Source: Sphingopyxis flava
GTDB lineage: Bacteria; Pseudomonadota; Alphaproteobacteria; Sphingomonadales; Sphingomonadaceae
Reading direction: 5' to 3'
Assembly (NCBI RefSeq): GCF_900168005.1
Contig: NZ_FUYP01000007.1
Coordinates: forward strand, 62,001 to 126,000
DNA length: 64,000 bases
The translations under genes were made by a program, and so were the position numbers. The notes under the pieces were generated by a model. The model did no database searches, was not told where the DNA came from, and saw only the letters and a program-made list of their open reading frames with translations. Positions 56,591 through 64,000 of this stretch are shown piece after piece (within the stretch, counting starts at the first letter, position 1; each line of letters starts with the position of its first letter).

Positions 56591-57768
56591 CCGCGACGCG
56601 CCACTTCCTCCTCGCCGCCGGCGGCACCGGCGGGCATATGCTGCCTGCCTATGCACTGGCAGGAGAACTGATCGCGCGCGGTCACCGCGTCGCGCTGGTG
56701 AGCGACGATCGCGGTCTCAAAATCCCAGGCGCGCCAGACGAGGTTGAAACCCATGTCCTGCCGGCCGGGCGCGTCGCGGGTGGCCCTGTCGGCTGGGTCA
56801 AGGCTGCGCTCGCAATACGCAAGGGGCGCCGGCAGGCGATCGAACTCATCCGCGCCTTCGACCCCGCTGTCGTCGTCGGCTTCGGCGGCTATCCGTCGCT
56901 CCCGAGCCTGCTTGCTGCGCGCGCGACCAGGACGCCGAGCCTGGTTCACGAACAAAATGCGGTGCTCGGCCGCACCAACCGGCTGATGGCGCCGCGCGTC
57001 GATGCCATCGCTGTTGCCTATCGCAATATCTACCGCTTTCCCGAAAAATGCGAGCTGAAGCGCCATCTTACCGGCAATCCGGTGCGCGAAGAGATCGTCG
57101 CGATCCGCGAGGAGGGGTTCCCGCCGCTGCCCGAGGACGGCATTTTCCGGCTGCTCGTGGTTGGCGGCAGCCTCGGCGCGACGGTCTTGAGCGAGGTGGT
57201 GCCGGCCGCGGTGGCGATGCTGCCGCGTGCGCTGCTCGATCGCCTGCAGGTCGTCCAGCAGGCCCGCGAGACCGATCTCGACGCGGTGCGCGCCAAATAT
57301 GCCGAACTCGGCGTTGCGGCCGAATGCGCGCCCTATATCGCTGACTTTCCCGACCGGCTGCGCTGGGCGCACCTTGTCATTGCACGCGCGGGGGCCTCGA
57401 CGGTGGCCGAACTCGCCTGTGCCGGACGCCCCGCAATCTTCGTCCCCTATCCGCACGCGATGGACGACCACCAACGCTTCAATGTCGCCGATCTTGTGGA
57501 GGCGGGCGGCGCGCAGTCCTTTGCCCAGGCGGACTTCACCCCCGCCAATGTCGCAAAGCAGCTGCAGCGCATGGCGCTTGAGCCCGGCGCCATCGAGGCG
57601 GCGGCGGACAATGCGGCGCGCTGCGGCCTGCCCAACGCGACGCGCGATCTTGCCGACCTGGTCGAAAGCTTCGCGCCGCCGCCGCTCATGGATGTGATCC
57701 GCGTCGGGGCCAGCACGAAGCGCGCGGCAGCAAGCGGCGTCGCGGCGGCGCGGCGGGAGGCCCGTTGA
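56587..57768 (+). CDS. murG: UDP-GlcNAc:lipid I GlcNAc transferase
   Basis: 393 residues. [61 protein letters not shown] and [11 protein letters not shown] are all MurG signatures. A C-terminal Ala/Arg-rich tail is slightly longer than usual. It makes lipid II on the inner face of the membrane. The stop shares its last base with murC ATG 57768. Confidence 0.95.
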   Translation: MTATRHFLLAAGGTGGHMLPAYALAGELIARGHRVALVSDDRGLKIPGAPDEVETHVLPAGRVAGGPVGWVKAALAIRKGRRQAIELIRAFDPAVVVGFGGYPSLPSLLAARATRTPSLVHEQNAVLGRTNRLMAPRVDAIAVAYRNIYRFPEKCELKRHLTGNPVREEIVAIREEGFPPLPEDGIFRLLVVGGSLGATVLSEVVPAAVAMLPRALLDRLQVVQQARETDLDAVRAKYAELGVAAECAPYIADFPDRLRWAHLVIARAGASTVAELACAGRPAIFVPYPHAMDDHQRFNVADLVEAGGAQSFAQADFTPANVAKQLQRMALEPGAIEAAADNAARCGLPNATRDLADLVESFAPPPLMDVIRVGASTKRAAASGVAAARREAR

Positions 57769-59198
57769 TGCGCGGCGTTGCGACCGATATCGGCGTCATC
57801 CATTTCATCGGCATCGGCGGCATCGGCATGTCGGGCATCGCCGAGGTGATGCACAACCTCGGCTATCAGGTCCAGGGGAGCGACATTGCCGAAAGCTATG
57901 TCGTCGAGGGTCTTCGCAAGCGCGGGATCAAGGTCGCGATCGGCCATGCGGCCGAGAATGTCGAGGGGGTGGCGGTCGTCGTCACCTCGACCGCGGTCAA
58001 GCGCGGCAATCCCGAGGTCGAGGCCGCGCTCGCGCACCGCATCCCGATCGTGCGCCGGGCCGAGATGCTCGCCGAGCTGATGCGCCTCAAATCGACCGTC
58101 GCCATCGCGGGCACGCACGGCAAGACGACCACGACCAGCCTGGTCGCTGCCCTGCTCGATGCCGGCGGGATCGACCCGACGGTTATCAATGGCGGCATCA
58201 TCAACAATTATGGTTCGAACGCGCGGCTCGGCGCGTCGGACTGGATGGTGGTCGAGGCGGACGAGAGCGACGGCAGTTTCCTGCGTCTCGATGGCACGAT
58301 CGCGGTCGTCACCAACATCGACCCTGAACATCTCGACCATTATGGGAGCTTTGACGCAATCAAGGCGGCCTTCGTCGAGTTCATCGAAAATGTGCCTTTC
58401 TATGGCGCCGCGATGCTCTGTCTTGATCACCCCGAGGTACAAGCGATCATCCCGCGCATCCGCGATCGCCGTATCGTGACCTATGGCTTTTCGGCCCAGG
58501 CCGATGTGCGCGGTACCAATGTGACGCCGGGTCCCGACGGCAACCGCTTCGACGTCGTCGTGCGCGAGCGCGAGGGTGTGAGCCGGACGATCGAGAATAT
58601 TCAATTGCCGATGTCGGGACGCCACAATGTCCAGAATGCGCTCGCGGCGATTGCGGTCGCGCTGCATATGGGCGTGAGTGACGCGACGATCGCCGCGGGC
58701 TTTAGCGGGTTTACCGGGGTCAAGCGCCGCTTCACCCGGGTAGGCGAAATCGCGGCGGATGGCGGCGTCATCACGGTCATCGATGATTATGCCCATCATC
58801 CGGTCGAAATTCGCGCCGTCCTTTCCGCCGCGCGCGAAGGGGCAGGGGCGGGGCGCGTCATCGCCGTCGTCCAGCCGCATCGCTTCACCCGCCTGCGCGA
58901 TCACATGGACGAGTTCCAGCAGGCCTTCAACGACGCCGACATGGTCCTCGCGCTTCCCGTCTATGCGGCAGGCGAGACCCCCATCGAGGAGGTGTCATCG
59001 GCTGTCCTCGTGGCGGGACTGCGCGACCGCGGCCACCGCCACGCGGCGACCGTTGCCGATGCGGCTGCGCTCGCTGCGGCCGTCGCCGCTGCGATCCGTT
59101 CGGGCGCCATCGGTGCGGGCGACCGGATCATCTGCCTTGGCGCCGGCGATATTACCAAGGTCGCGGCAGGTCTCGCGGCCGCGGTGGAGGCGGCATGA
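57768..59198 (+). CDS. murC: UDP-MurNAc-L-alanine ligase
   Basis: 476 residues from ATG 57768. [20 protein letters not shown] site [31 protein letters not shown] and [10 protein letters not shown]. It adds the first residue of the stem peptide. Unlike the second Mur ligase at 36953, all canonical residues are kept. Overlaps murB by 4 bases. Confidence 0.96.
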   Translation: MRGVATDIGVIHFIGIGGIGMSGIAEVMHNLGYQVQGSDIAESYVVEGLRKRGIKVAIGHAAENVEGVAVVVTSTAVKRGNPEVEAALAHRIPIVRRAEMLAELMRLKSTVAIAGTHGKTTTTSLVAALLDAGGIDPTVINGGIINNYGSNARLGASDWMVVEADESDGSFLRLDGTIAVVTNIDPEHLDHYGSFDAIKAAFVEFIENVPFYGAAMLCLDHPEVQAIIPRIRDRRIVTYGFSAQADVRGTNVTPGPDGNRFDVVVREREGVSRTIENIQLPMSGRHNVQNALAAIAVALHMGVSDATIAAGFSGFTGVKRRFTRVGEIAADGGVITVIDDYAHHPVEIRAVLSAAREGAGAGRVIAVVQPHRFTRLRDHMDEFQQAFNDADMVLALPVYAAGETPIEEVSSAVLVAGLRDRGHRHAATVADAAALAAAVAAAIRSGAIGAGDRIICLGAGDITKVAAGLAAAVEAA

Positions 59199-60091
59199 AC
59201 GCCGCCGTCCTTCCTGCCGTCCGCGGCAAGCTGACCGCAAAAGCCCCGCTTGCGCCGCTCGTCTGGTTCAAGTCCGGCGGCCCTGCCGACTGGCTGTTCG
59301 AGCCGAAGGACGCTGAGGATCTTGCCGATTTTCTGCGCGATCTCGACCCCGCGGTCCCGGTGATGGCGCTTGGGCTCGGCTCGAACCTCATCATTCGCGA
59401 CGGCGGCTTTCCGGGCGTGGTCGTCCGTCTTGGAAAGGCCTTTGCCAAGGTCGAGCCGCTCGATGCCGTGACGCTGCGGTGCGGCGGCGGGGCGTCGGGC
59501 ATTCTCGTTTCTTCGACAGCGCGCGATGCGGGGATTGCGGGATTTGAGTTCCTGCGCTCGATCCCTGGCACCGTCGGCGGCTTTGTCCGCATGAACGGCG
59601 GCGCCTATGGCAGCGAGGTCAAGGATATATTGGTCGAGGCCGATGTTGTGCTGCGCACCGGAGAGCGCCGCACGCTCGCGACTGCCAGGCTTGGCTACAC
59701 CTATCGCCATAGCGAGCTTCCCGAGGGGGCGGTGGTTATTGGGGCGACCTTTCGCGGCCGGCCCGGTGAACCTGCCGACATTCAGGCCGAGATGGACCGC
59801 ATCTCGGCGAGCCGCGAGGCGGCGCAGCCGCTGCGATCGAAGACCGGCGGTTCGACCTTCAAGAATCCCGAGGGCCGCAAGGCCTGGCAGCTCGTCGATG
59901 AGGCGGGATGCCGCGGCCTCAGGGTCGGCGGCGCCGAGGTCAGCGAGAAGCACACCAATTTCCTCATCAACACCGGCAGCGCGACGAGCGGGGACATCGA
60001 GAGGCTCGGCGAGGAAGTGCGCCGGCGCGTCAAGGCGAAGAGCGGTATCGAACTGGAATGGGAGATTCAGCGCGTGGGGAAGGCGGAATGA
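59195..60091 (+). CDS. murB: UDP-N-acetylenolpyruvoylglucosamine reductase
   Basis: 298 residues. FAD-binding [41 protein letters not shown], the catalytic Ser in [12 protein letters not shown] and Glu in the C-terminal part. This is the shorter, type II-like enzyme. It reduces the enolpyruvyl group to give UDP-MurNAc. Overlaps ddl by 4 bases. Confidence 0.95.
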   Translation: MNAAVLPAVRGKLTAKAPLAPLVWFKSGGPADWLFEPKDAEDLADFLRDLDPAVPVMALGLGSNLIIRDGGFPGVVVRLGKAFAKVEPLDAVTLRCGGGASGILVSSTARDAGIAGFEFLRSIPGTVGGFVRMNGGAYGSEVKDILVEADVVLRTGERRTLATARLGYTYRHSELPEGAVVIGATFRGRPGEPADIQAEMDRISASREAAQPLRSKTGGSTFKNPEGRKAWQLVDEAGCRGLRVGGAEVSEKHTNFLINTGSATSGDIERLGEEVRRRVKAKSGIELEWEIQRVGKAE

Positions 60092-61011
60092 GCCGGGGGC
60101 CGTGGCATGTCGCCGTCCTGATGGGCGGCTGGTCGGCCGAGCGCGAGGTTTCCTTGATGAGCGGCAATGGCGTCGCCGACGCGCTCGAAAGCCGCGGACA
60201 CAAGGTCACGCGTATCGACATGGACCGCGACGTGGCGCGCAAGCTCGCCGAGGCGAAGCCCGACATCGTGTTCAACGCCCTTCATGGCGTCCCGGGAGAA
60301 GATGGGACCGTCCAGGGCATGCTCGATCTCATGGGGATCAAATACACGCATAGCGGGCTTGTCACCTCGGTCATCGCGATCGACAAGGAATTGACGAAGC
60401 AGGCGCTCGTGCCGCATGGCATCCCCATGCCGGCGGGGACCATGGTGGACAGCGAAAGCCTGTTTGCAAGCGATCCCCTGCCGCGTCCCTATGTGCTGAA
60501 GCCGGTGAACGAAGGATCGTCGGTCGGGGTCGCGATCGTCCGGGACGACAGCAATTACGGCAACCCGATCGCGCGCGGCGCCGTGGGGCCGTGGCGCGAG
60601 TTCGACCGTCTGCTTGCCGAGCCCTTCATCAAGGGACGCGAGTTGACTGTCGCGGTGCTCGGCGATCAGGCGCTCGGCGTCACCGAGCTGCGCGTCAAAT
60701 CGGGTTTCTACGACTATGACGCCAAATATACCGATGGACTCACCGAGCATGTCTGCCCCGCCGATGTACCCGACAATATTGCCGAGCGGATGAAGCAGCT
60801 CGCGGTCGAGGCGCACCGTCTCTTGGGCTGCAAGGGTGCCTCGCGCTCCGATTTCCGCTGGGACGATGAGCAGGGCCTTGCCGGCATCTTCCTGCTCGAG
60901 GTCAATACCCAGCCGGGCATGACCCCGCTCAGCCTTGTCCCTGAACAGGCCCGGGCTATCGGCATCGACTATGCCGAACTCGTCGAACGCATCGTGGAGG
61001 AAGCGTTATGA
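60088..61011 (+). CDS. ddl: D-alanine-D-alanine ligase
   Basis: 307 residues from ATG 60088. ATP-grasp enzyme with VLMGGWSAEREVSLMSG, FNALHGVPGEDGTVQG, VLKPVNEGSSVGV, FIKGRELTVAVLG, and LLEVNTQPGMTPLSLVPEQA. It supplies D-Ala-D-Ala to MurF. The Tyr and Lys positions of the normal ligase, not lactate ligase, appear kept. Overlaps ftsQ by 4 bases. Confidence 0.95.
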   Translation: MSRGPWHVAVLMGGWSAEREVSLMSGNGVADALESRGHKVTRIDMDRDVARKLAEAKPDIVFNALHGVPGEDGTVQGMLDLMGIKYTHSGLVTSVIAIDKELTKQALVPHGIPMPAGTMVDSESLFASDPLPRPYVLKPVNEGSSVGVAIVRDDSNYGNPIARGAVGPWREFDRLLAEPFIKGRELTVAVLGDQALGVTELRVKSGFYDYDAKYTDGLTEHVCPADVPDNIAERMKQLAVEAHRLLGCKGASRSDFRWDDEQGLAGIFLLEVNTQPGMTPLSLVPEQARAIGIDYAELVERIVEEAL

Positions 61012-61946
61012 GCAGCACGCGGATCAAGCGCGCGAAGGCGCCGCCGCGCCGCCCCGCGCGCGCGCCGAAGAAGCGCCGGAGGGTCAAGACCTCGCGCATC
61101 GACGCGGTCATCAACGCGCTGCCGATCAGTCCGCCGACACTGCAGCGCATCGCCAACTGGACCATCGGTCTCAGCCTCGCCGGCGTCCTTGCGCTTGCCG
61201 CGCACGCAACCGGGGTCACGGCGAAAGTTCAGGAGGAATGGGCGCAAGCGGTCGGCCGCGCGGGTTTCCAGGTCAAGAAGGTCGAGGTCGTCGGTGCCGA
61301 ACGGATCGACCGGCTCAAGGTCTATGACATCGCACTTGCGCAAAAGGATCGCTCGATGGCGGCGGTCGACCTTGAGGATGTTCGCCGCGACCTCATGAAA
61401 TATGGCTGGATCAAGGATGCTCGCGTATCGCGCCGGCTGCCCGATACGCTCGTCGTCGACATCGTCGAGCGCACCCCGGCGGCAATCTGGCAGAATGGCG
61501 GGCGCCTGTCGCTGATCGACGAGAAGGGCGTGGTGCTCGAGGCGGTGAGCGTCGCGACGATGCCTGACCTCCCGCTCGTCATCGGGCCGAAGGCAAATCA
61601 GCGCTCGCAGGATCTTGACCGCCTGCTCGCCGAGGCGAGCAGTCTCAAGGAGCTTCTCGCGGGTGCGACCTGGGTCGGCAATCGCCGCTGGGATTTGCGT
61701 TTCCGCAGCGGGGAAACGCTGTCGCTGCCCGAGGGCGAGGCCGAGGCGAAAGAAGCGCTGGCCAAGTTCGCGCACATGGACGGCGCCAACCGCCTCCTGG
61801 GGCGCGGCATATTGCGTTTCGACATGCGCGATCCGGCCAGGTTCGTGCTACGCCTGCCGCACGAGGGTCAGGTGGCGCCCGCAAAGCTCGACGCCGCGCG
61901 CGAGGCGGCCGACACCCTCGCCGTGAGCAATGCTAACGAAGGATAG
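61008..61946 (+). CDS. ftsQ: Cell division protein FtsQ
   Basis: 312 residues. Very basic N-terminal cytoplasmic tail (RIKRAKAPPRRPARAPKKRRRVKT), a single span (WTIGLSLAGVLALAAHATGV), a POTRA domain (FQVKKVEVVGAERIDRLKVYDIAL..DRSMAAVDLEDVRRDLMKYGWIKDARVSRRLPDTLVVDIVER) and the beta domain. It links early and late divisome proteins. Position between ddl and ftsA is standard. Confidence 0.93.
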   Translation: MSSTRIKRAKAPPRRPARAPKKRRRVKTSRIDAVINALPISPPTLQRIANWTIGLSLAGVLALAAHATGVTAKVQEEWAQAVGRAGFQVKKVEVVGAERIDRLKVYDIALAQKDRSMAAVDLEDVRRDLMKYGWIKDARVSRRLPDTLVVDIVERTPAAIWQNGGRLSLIDEKGVVLEAVSVATMPDLPLVIGPKANQRSQDLDRLLAEASSLKELLAGATWVGNRRWDLRFRSGETLSLPEGEAEAKEALAKFAHMDGANRLLGRGILRFDMRDPARFVLRLPHEGQVAPAKLDAAREAADTLAVSNANEG

Positions 61947-61958
61947 GGACCCAATAAT

Positions 61959-63215
61959 ATGGCGCCGCCGCGCATCGAGAAGATCATCACCGCGCTCGAC
62001 GTCGGGTCGTGGAAGGTCTGCGCGCTGATCGCGGGCCAGGCCGCCGACGGACAACTGCACGTTCTTGGCACCGGCCAGCGCGAGAGCCGCGGCGTCCAGC
62101 GCGGCTATGTTGCCGATATGGAACAGACCGAACATGTCGTGCGCGAGGCGATCGAGCAGGCCGAGCGTATTGCGGGGCTCAACATCGACGATGTCTGGGT
62201 AGCCTTCTCGGCAGGCGGCCTTGTCAGTGACGTCGCGCCGATCGAAAGCGAATTGGGCGGCCACCGGATCGAGAAGGAGGATGTCGACGATCTCCTCGCG
62301 GCGGGGCGCGCAGGCATTGACCCTGAAGGCCGCATGATCCTCCACGCCCAGCCCGCGCTCTACACGATCGACGGTCTTACCGGCGTCAAGAATCCGATCG
62401 GGCTTCACGCCGACCGCCTCGGCGTCGACATCCATATTATCATGGCCGACGGTGCGCCGGTGCGCAACCTCGAGGCGGCAGTGCGGCAGGCGCATCTCGA
62501 CGTGAACGCGGTGGTGGCATCGCCGATCGCGGCGGGGCTCGCCTGCCTCTCCGACGAGGAGCGCGATCTTGGCGTCGCTCTGGTGGAGCTTGGCGCAGCG
62601 GTGACGACCGTCTCGCTTTATGCCGGGGGGATGCTCGTCGAAATGGCGTCGCTGCCCTTTGGCGCGAGTGACATCACGGACGATATTGCATCGGCATTCG
62701 GGATAAGGCGGAGCCAGGCGCAGCGGCTCCAGAGCTTCTATGGTTCGGCCTCGGCGAGCCCGCGCGACAATAATGAGATCATCGAGCTCGATCCGGGGGC
62801 GCCCGCGGGCAGCGAATCCCCGCGTATCACGCGCGCGCAGCTCGTGTCCGTCATCCGCCAGCGCCTCGATGCGATGATGGGCGAGATTGGCCGGACGCTC
62901 AAGGACCTTCATTTCGTCGGCCCCATCGGCCGCCAGGTCGTGCTCGTCGGCGGCGGCGCCGACTTGAAAGGCATCGCCGACTACACGCAAAGCGCGCTCG
63001 GCCGCGCCGCGCGCATCGGGCGACCGCGGGGCTTGCACGGCCTGCCCGATGCCCATTCGGGACCGGCTTTCGCGACGCTCGCGGGTCTGGTTCTCTATGC
63101 AGCGTCCGATCCGGTCGACCTTCGAGATCTGCCGATGATGGCGCAGGATGTCTATCGCCCCAAGGGTGCGTCGATCCTGCAGCGGCTGGTCACGGCATTG
63201 AAAAGCAGCTTTTGA
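61959..63215 (+). CDS. ftsA: Cell division protein FtsA
   Basis: 418 residues. Actin-like ATPase: ALDVGSWKVCALIAG, GVQRGYVADMEQTEHVV, the SHS2 (1C) domain, LGVALVELGAAVTTVSLYAGG, FVGPIGRQVVLVGGGADLKGI, and a C-terminal amphipathic membrane helix (ASILQRLVTALKSSF). It tethers FtsZ to the membrane. It lies 12 bases after ftsQ. Confidence 0.96.
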   Translation: MAPPRIEKIITALDVGSWKVCALIAGQAADGQLHVLGTGQRESRGVQRGYVADMEQTEHVVREAIEQAERIAGLNIDDVWVAFSAGGLVSDVAPIESELGGHRIEKEDVDDLLAAGRAGIDPEGRMILHAQPALYTIDGLTGVKNPIGLHADRLGVDIHIIMADGAPVRNLEAAVRQAHLDVNAVVASPIAAGLACLSDEERDLGVALVELGAAVTTVSLYAGGMLVEMASLPFGASDITDDIASAFGIRRSQAQRLQSFYGSASASPRDNNEIIELDPGAPAGSESPRITRAQLVSVIRQRLDAMMGEIGRTLKDLHFVGPIGRQVVLVGGGADLKGIADYTQSALGRAARIGRPRGLHGLPDAHSGPAFATLAGLVLYAASDPVDLRDLPMMAQDVYRPKGASILQRLVTALKSSF

Positions 63216-63367
63216 TAGGCGCGACGTGAAAAGGTTAATTTTTTGGGTGATTCCAGCGTCACAATAGTGCAATGCGGTCGCAGGAATCCGGGCGGCGGGA
63301 CCACCGCCTGTTTGGGTCGCATGGTGAGGCTAGCGGCTGAGGTTCGCCGCTGCAGGGAGATAAGTTG
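63216..63367 (+). promoter_or_regulatory. ftsA-ftsZ intergenic region
   Basis: 152 bases with an AT-rich TTAATTTTTT at 63236-63245, one GANTC (GATTC at 63249-63253) and the RBS CAGGGAG ahead of ATG 63368. It may hold a separate ftsZ promoter, as is usual, but -35/-10 boxes are not clear. Confidence 0.4.
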
Positions 63368-64000
63368 ATGAGCATCGATATTGGTCCGCCACAGGTCGAT
63401 GAATTGAAGCCGCGCATTGCGGTCATCGGCGTCGGCGGCGCGGGGGGCAATGCCATCGCCAACATGATCGCCGCCCGGGTCGAGGGTGTCGATTTCGTGG
63501 TTGCGAACACCGACGCGCAGGCGCTCAACGCCTCGCCCGCCGAGCGGCGCATTCAGCTTGGGACGCAGATCACGCAGGGCCTCGGCGCAGGGTCGCGGCC
63601 CGAGGTTGGGCGCGCTGCTGCCGAGGAGAGTATCGCGCAGGTCGAAGAGGCGCTGAACGGCGCGCACATGTGTTTCGTCGCGGCGGGCATGGGCGGCGGC
63701 ACCGGCACCGGTGCAGCGCCGGTCATCGCCAAGGCGGCACGCGACCGCGGCATTCTCACCGTCGGCGTCGTGACCAAGCCCTTCACCTTCGAAGGCCAGC
63801 GCCGCATGCGCTCCGCCGAGGCGGGCATTGCCGAGCTCCAGGATCATGTCGACACGCTGATCGTCATTCCGAACCAGAATCTCTTCCTTGTCGCCAATCC
63901 GAACACGACCTTCAAGGAAGCGTTCAGCATGGCGGACGAGGTGCTCCAGCAGGGCGTGCGCGGCATCACCGACCTCATGGTCATGCCCGGCCTCATCAAC
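63368..64000 (+). CDS. ftsZ: Cell division protein FtsZ (N-terminal 211 residues, runs off the window)
   Basis: Starts at ATG 63368 after CAGGGAGATAAGTTG. The tubulin-like GTPase domain shows [29 protein letters not shown], the signature [31 protein letters not shown], and LIVIPNQNL. It forms the Z ring. The remaining part is beyond position 64000. No anomaly. Confidence 0.97.
   Translation, partial: MSIDIGPPQVDELKPRIAVIGVGGAGGNAIANMIAARVEGVDFVVANTDAQALNASPAERRIQLGTQITQGLGAGSRPEVGRAAAEESIAQVEEALNGAHMCFVAAGMGGGTGTGAAPVIAKAARDRGILTVGVVTKPFTFEGQRRMRSAEAGIAELQDHVDTLIVIPNQNLFLVANPNTTFKEAFSMADEVLQQGVRGITDLMVMPGLIN

Overview
The window is a junction between an integrated T7-like phage (about 1-25,275) and the chromosome of an alphaproteobacterium, most likely a sphingomonad such as Sphingopyxis. 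The host call rests on the very GC-rich coding style, several large sphingomonad-type TonB-dependent receptors, DAP-type murein genes, and GANTC (CcrM-type) sites in the cell-division promoter. The phage half differs in texture: densely packed genes, many tiny ORFs, a lower-GC feel and its own recurrent ribosome-binding leader.

Phage late region (1-15,376, all +): end of the portal gene, scaffold, major capsid, a small capsid-associated protein, a strong terminator, tail tube A, tail tube B (split into two coupled ORFs), four internal-virion proteins (gp13/14/15/16-like, the gp15-like one carrying an M23 peptidase), a holin candidate, small and large terminase and a gp19.5-like membrane protein. 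This is T7 order except that no tail-fibre gene sits between gp16 and the holin.

Phage non-coding region (about 15,377-17,004): tandem arrays, hairpins and inverted repeats where T7 has its short-repeat arrays and terminal redundancy. It is probably the joined genome ends.

Phage early region (17,005-23,382): about twenty very small genes, most of unknown function, many preceded by an ATCATCATAGGAGGAC-type leader. They include an Ala/Tyr-repeat protein, a DUF3574 protein, a protein-kinase-like protein and two genes behind an identical 60-bp structured leader. Then come a winged-helix regulator and a tyrosine integrase (24,097-25,275) forming a lysogeny module. The phage RNA polymerase and replication genes are not seen and would lie left of the window, as expected if the genome was opened at an attP beside the integrase.

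Host accessory region (25,276-35,342): a formylglycine-type sulfatase, two large convergent TonB-dependent receptors, a decayed stretch with two genes that have both lost their 5' ends (acyl-CoA synthetase and MaoC hydratase) and a partial second copy of the folE 5' region, then folE.

Host core region (35,343-64,000): rpsF-rpsR-rplI; a second Mur-ligase gene divergent from an LD-carboxypeptidase (probable murein recycling pair); fabD-fabG; a ZnuD-like zinc receptor; cysK with two membrane-protein genes; then the complete dcw cluster mraZ-rsmH-ftsL-ftsI-murE-murF-mraY-murD-ftsW-murG-murC-murB-ddl-ftsQ-ftsA-ftsZ, with nearly every gene overlapping the next by a few bases. The mraZ promoter region carries a four-unit 10-bp-period repeat (MraZ operator) and five GANTC sites.
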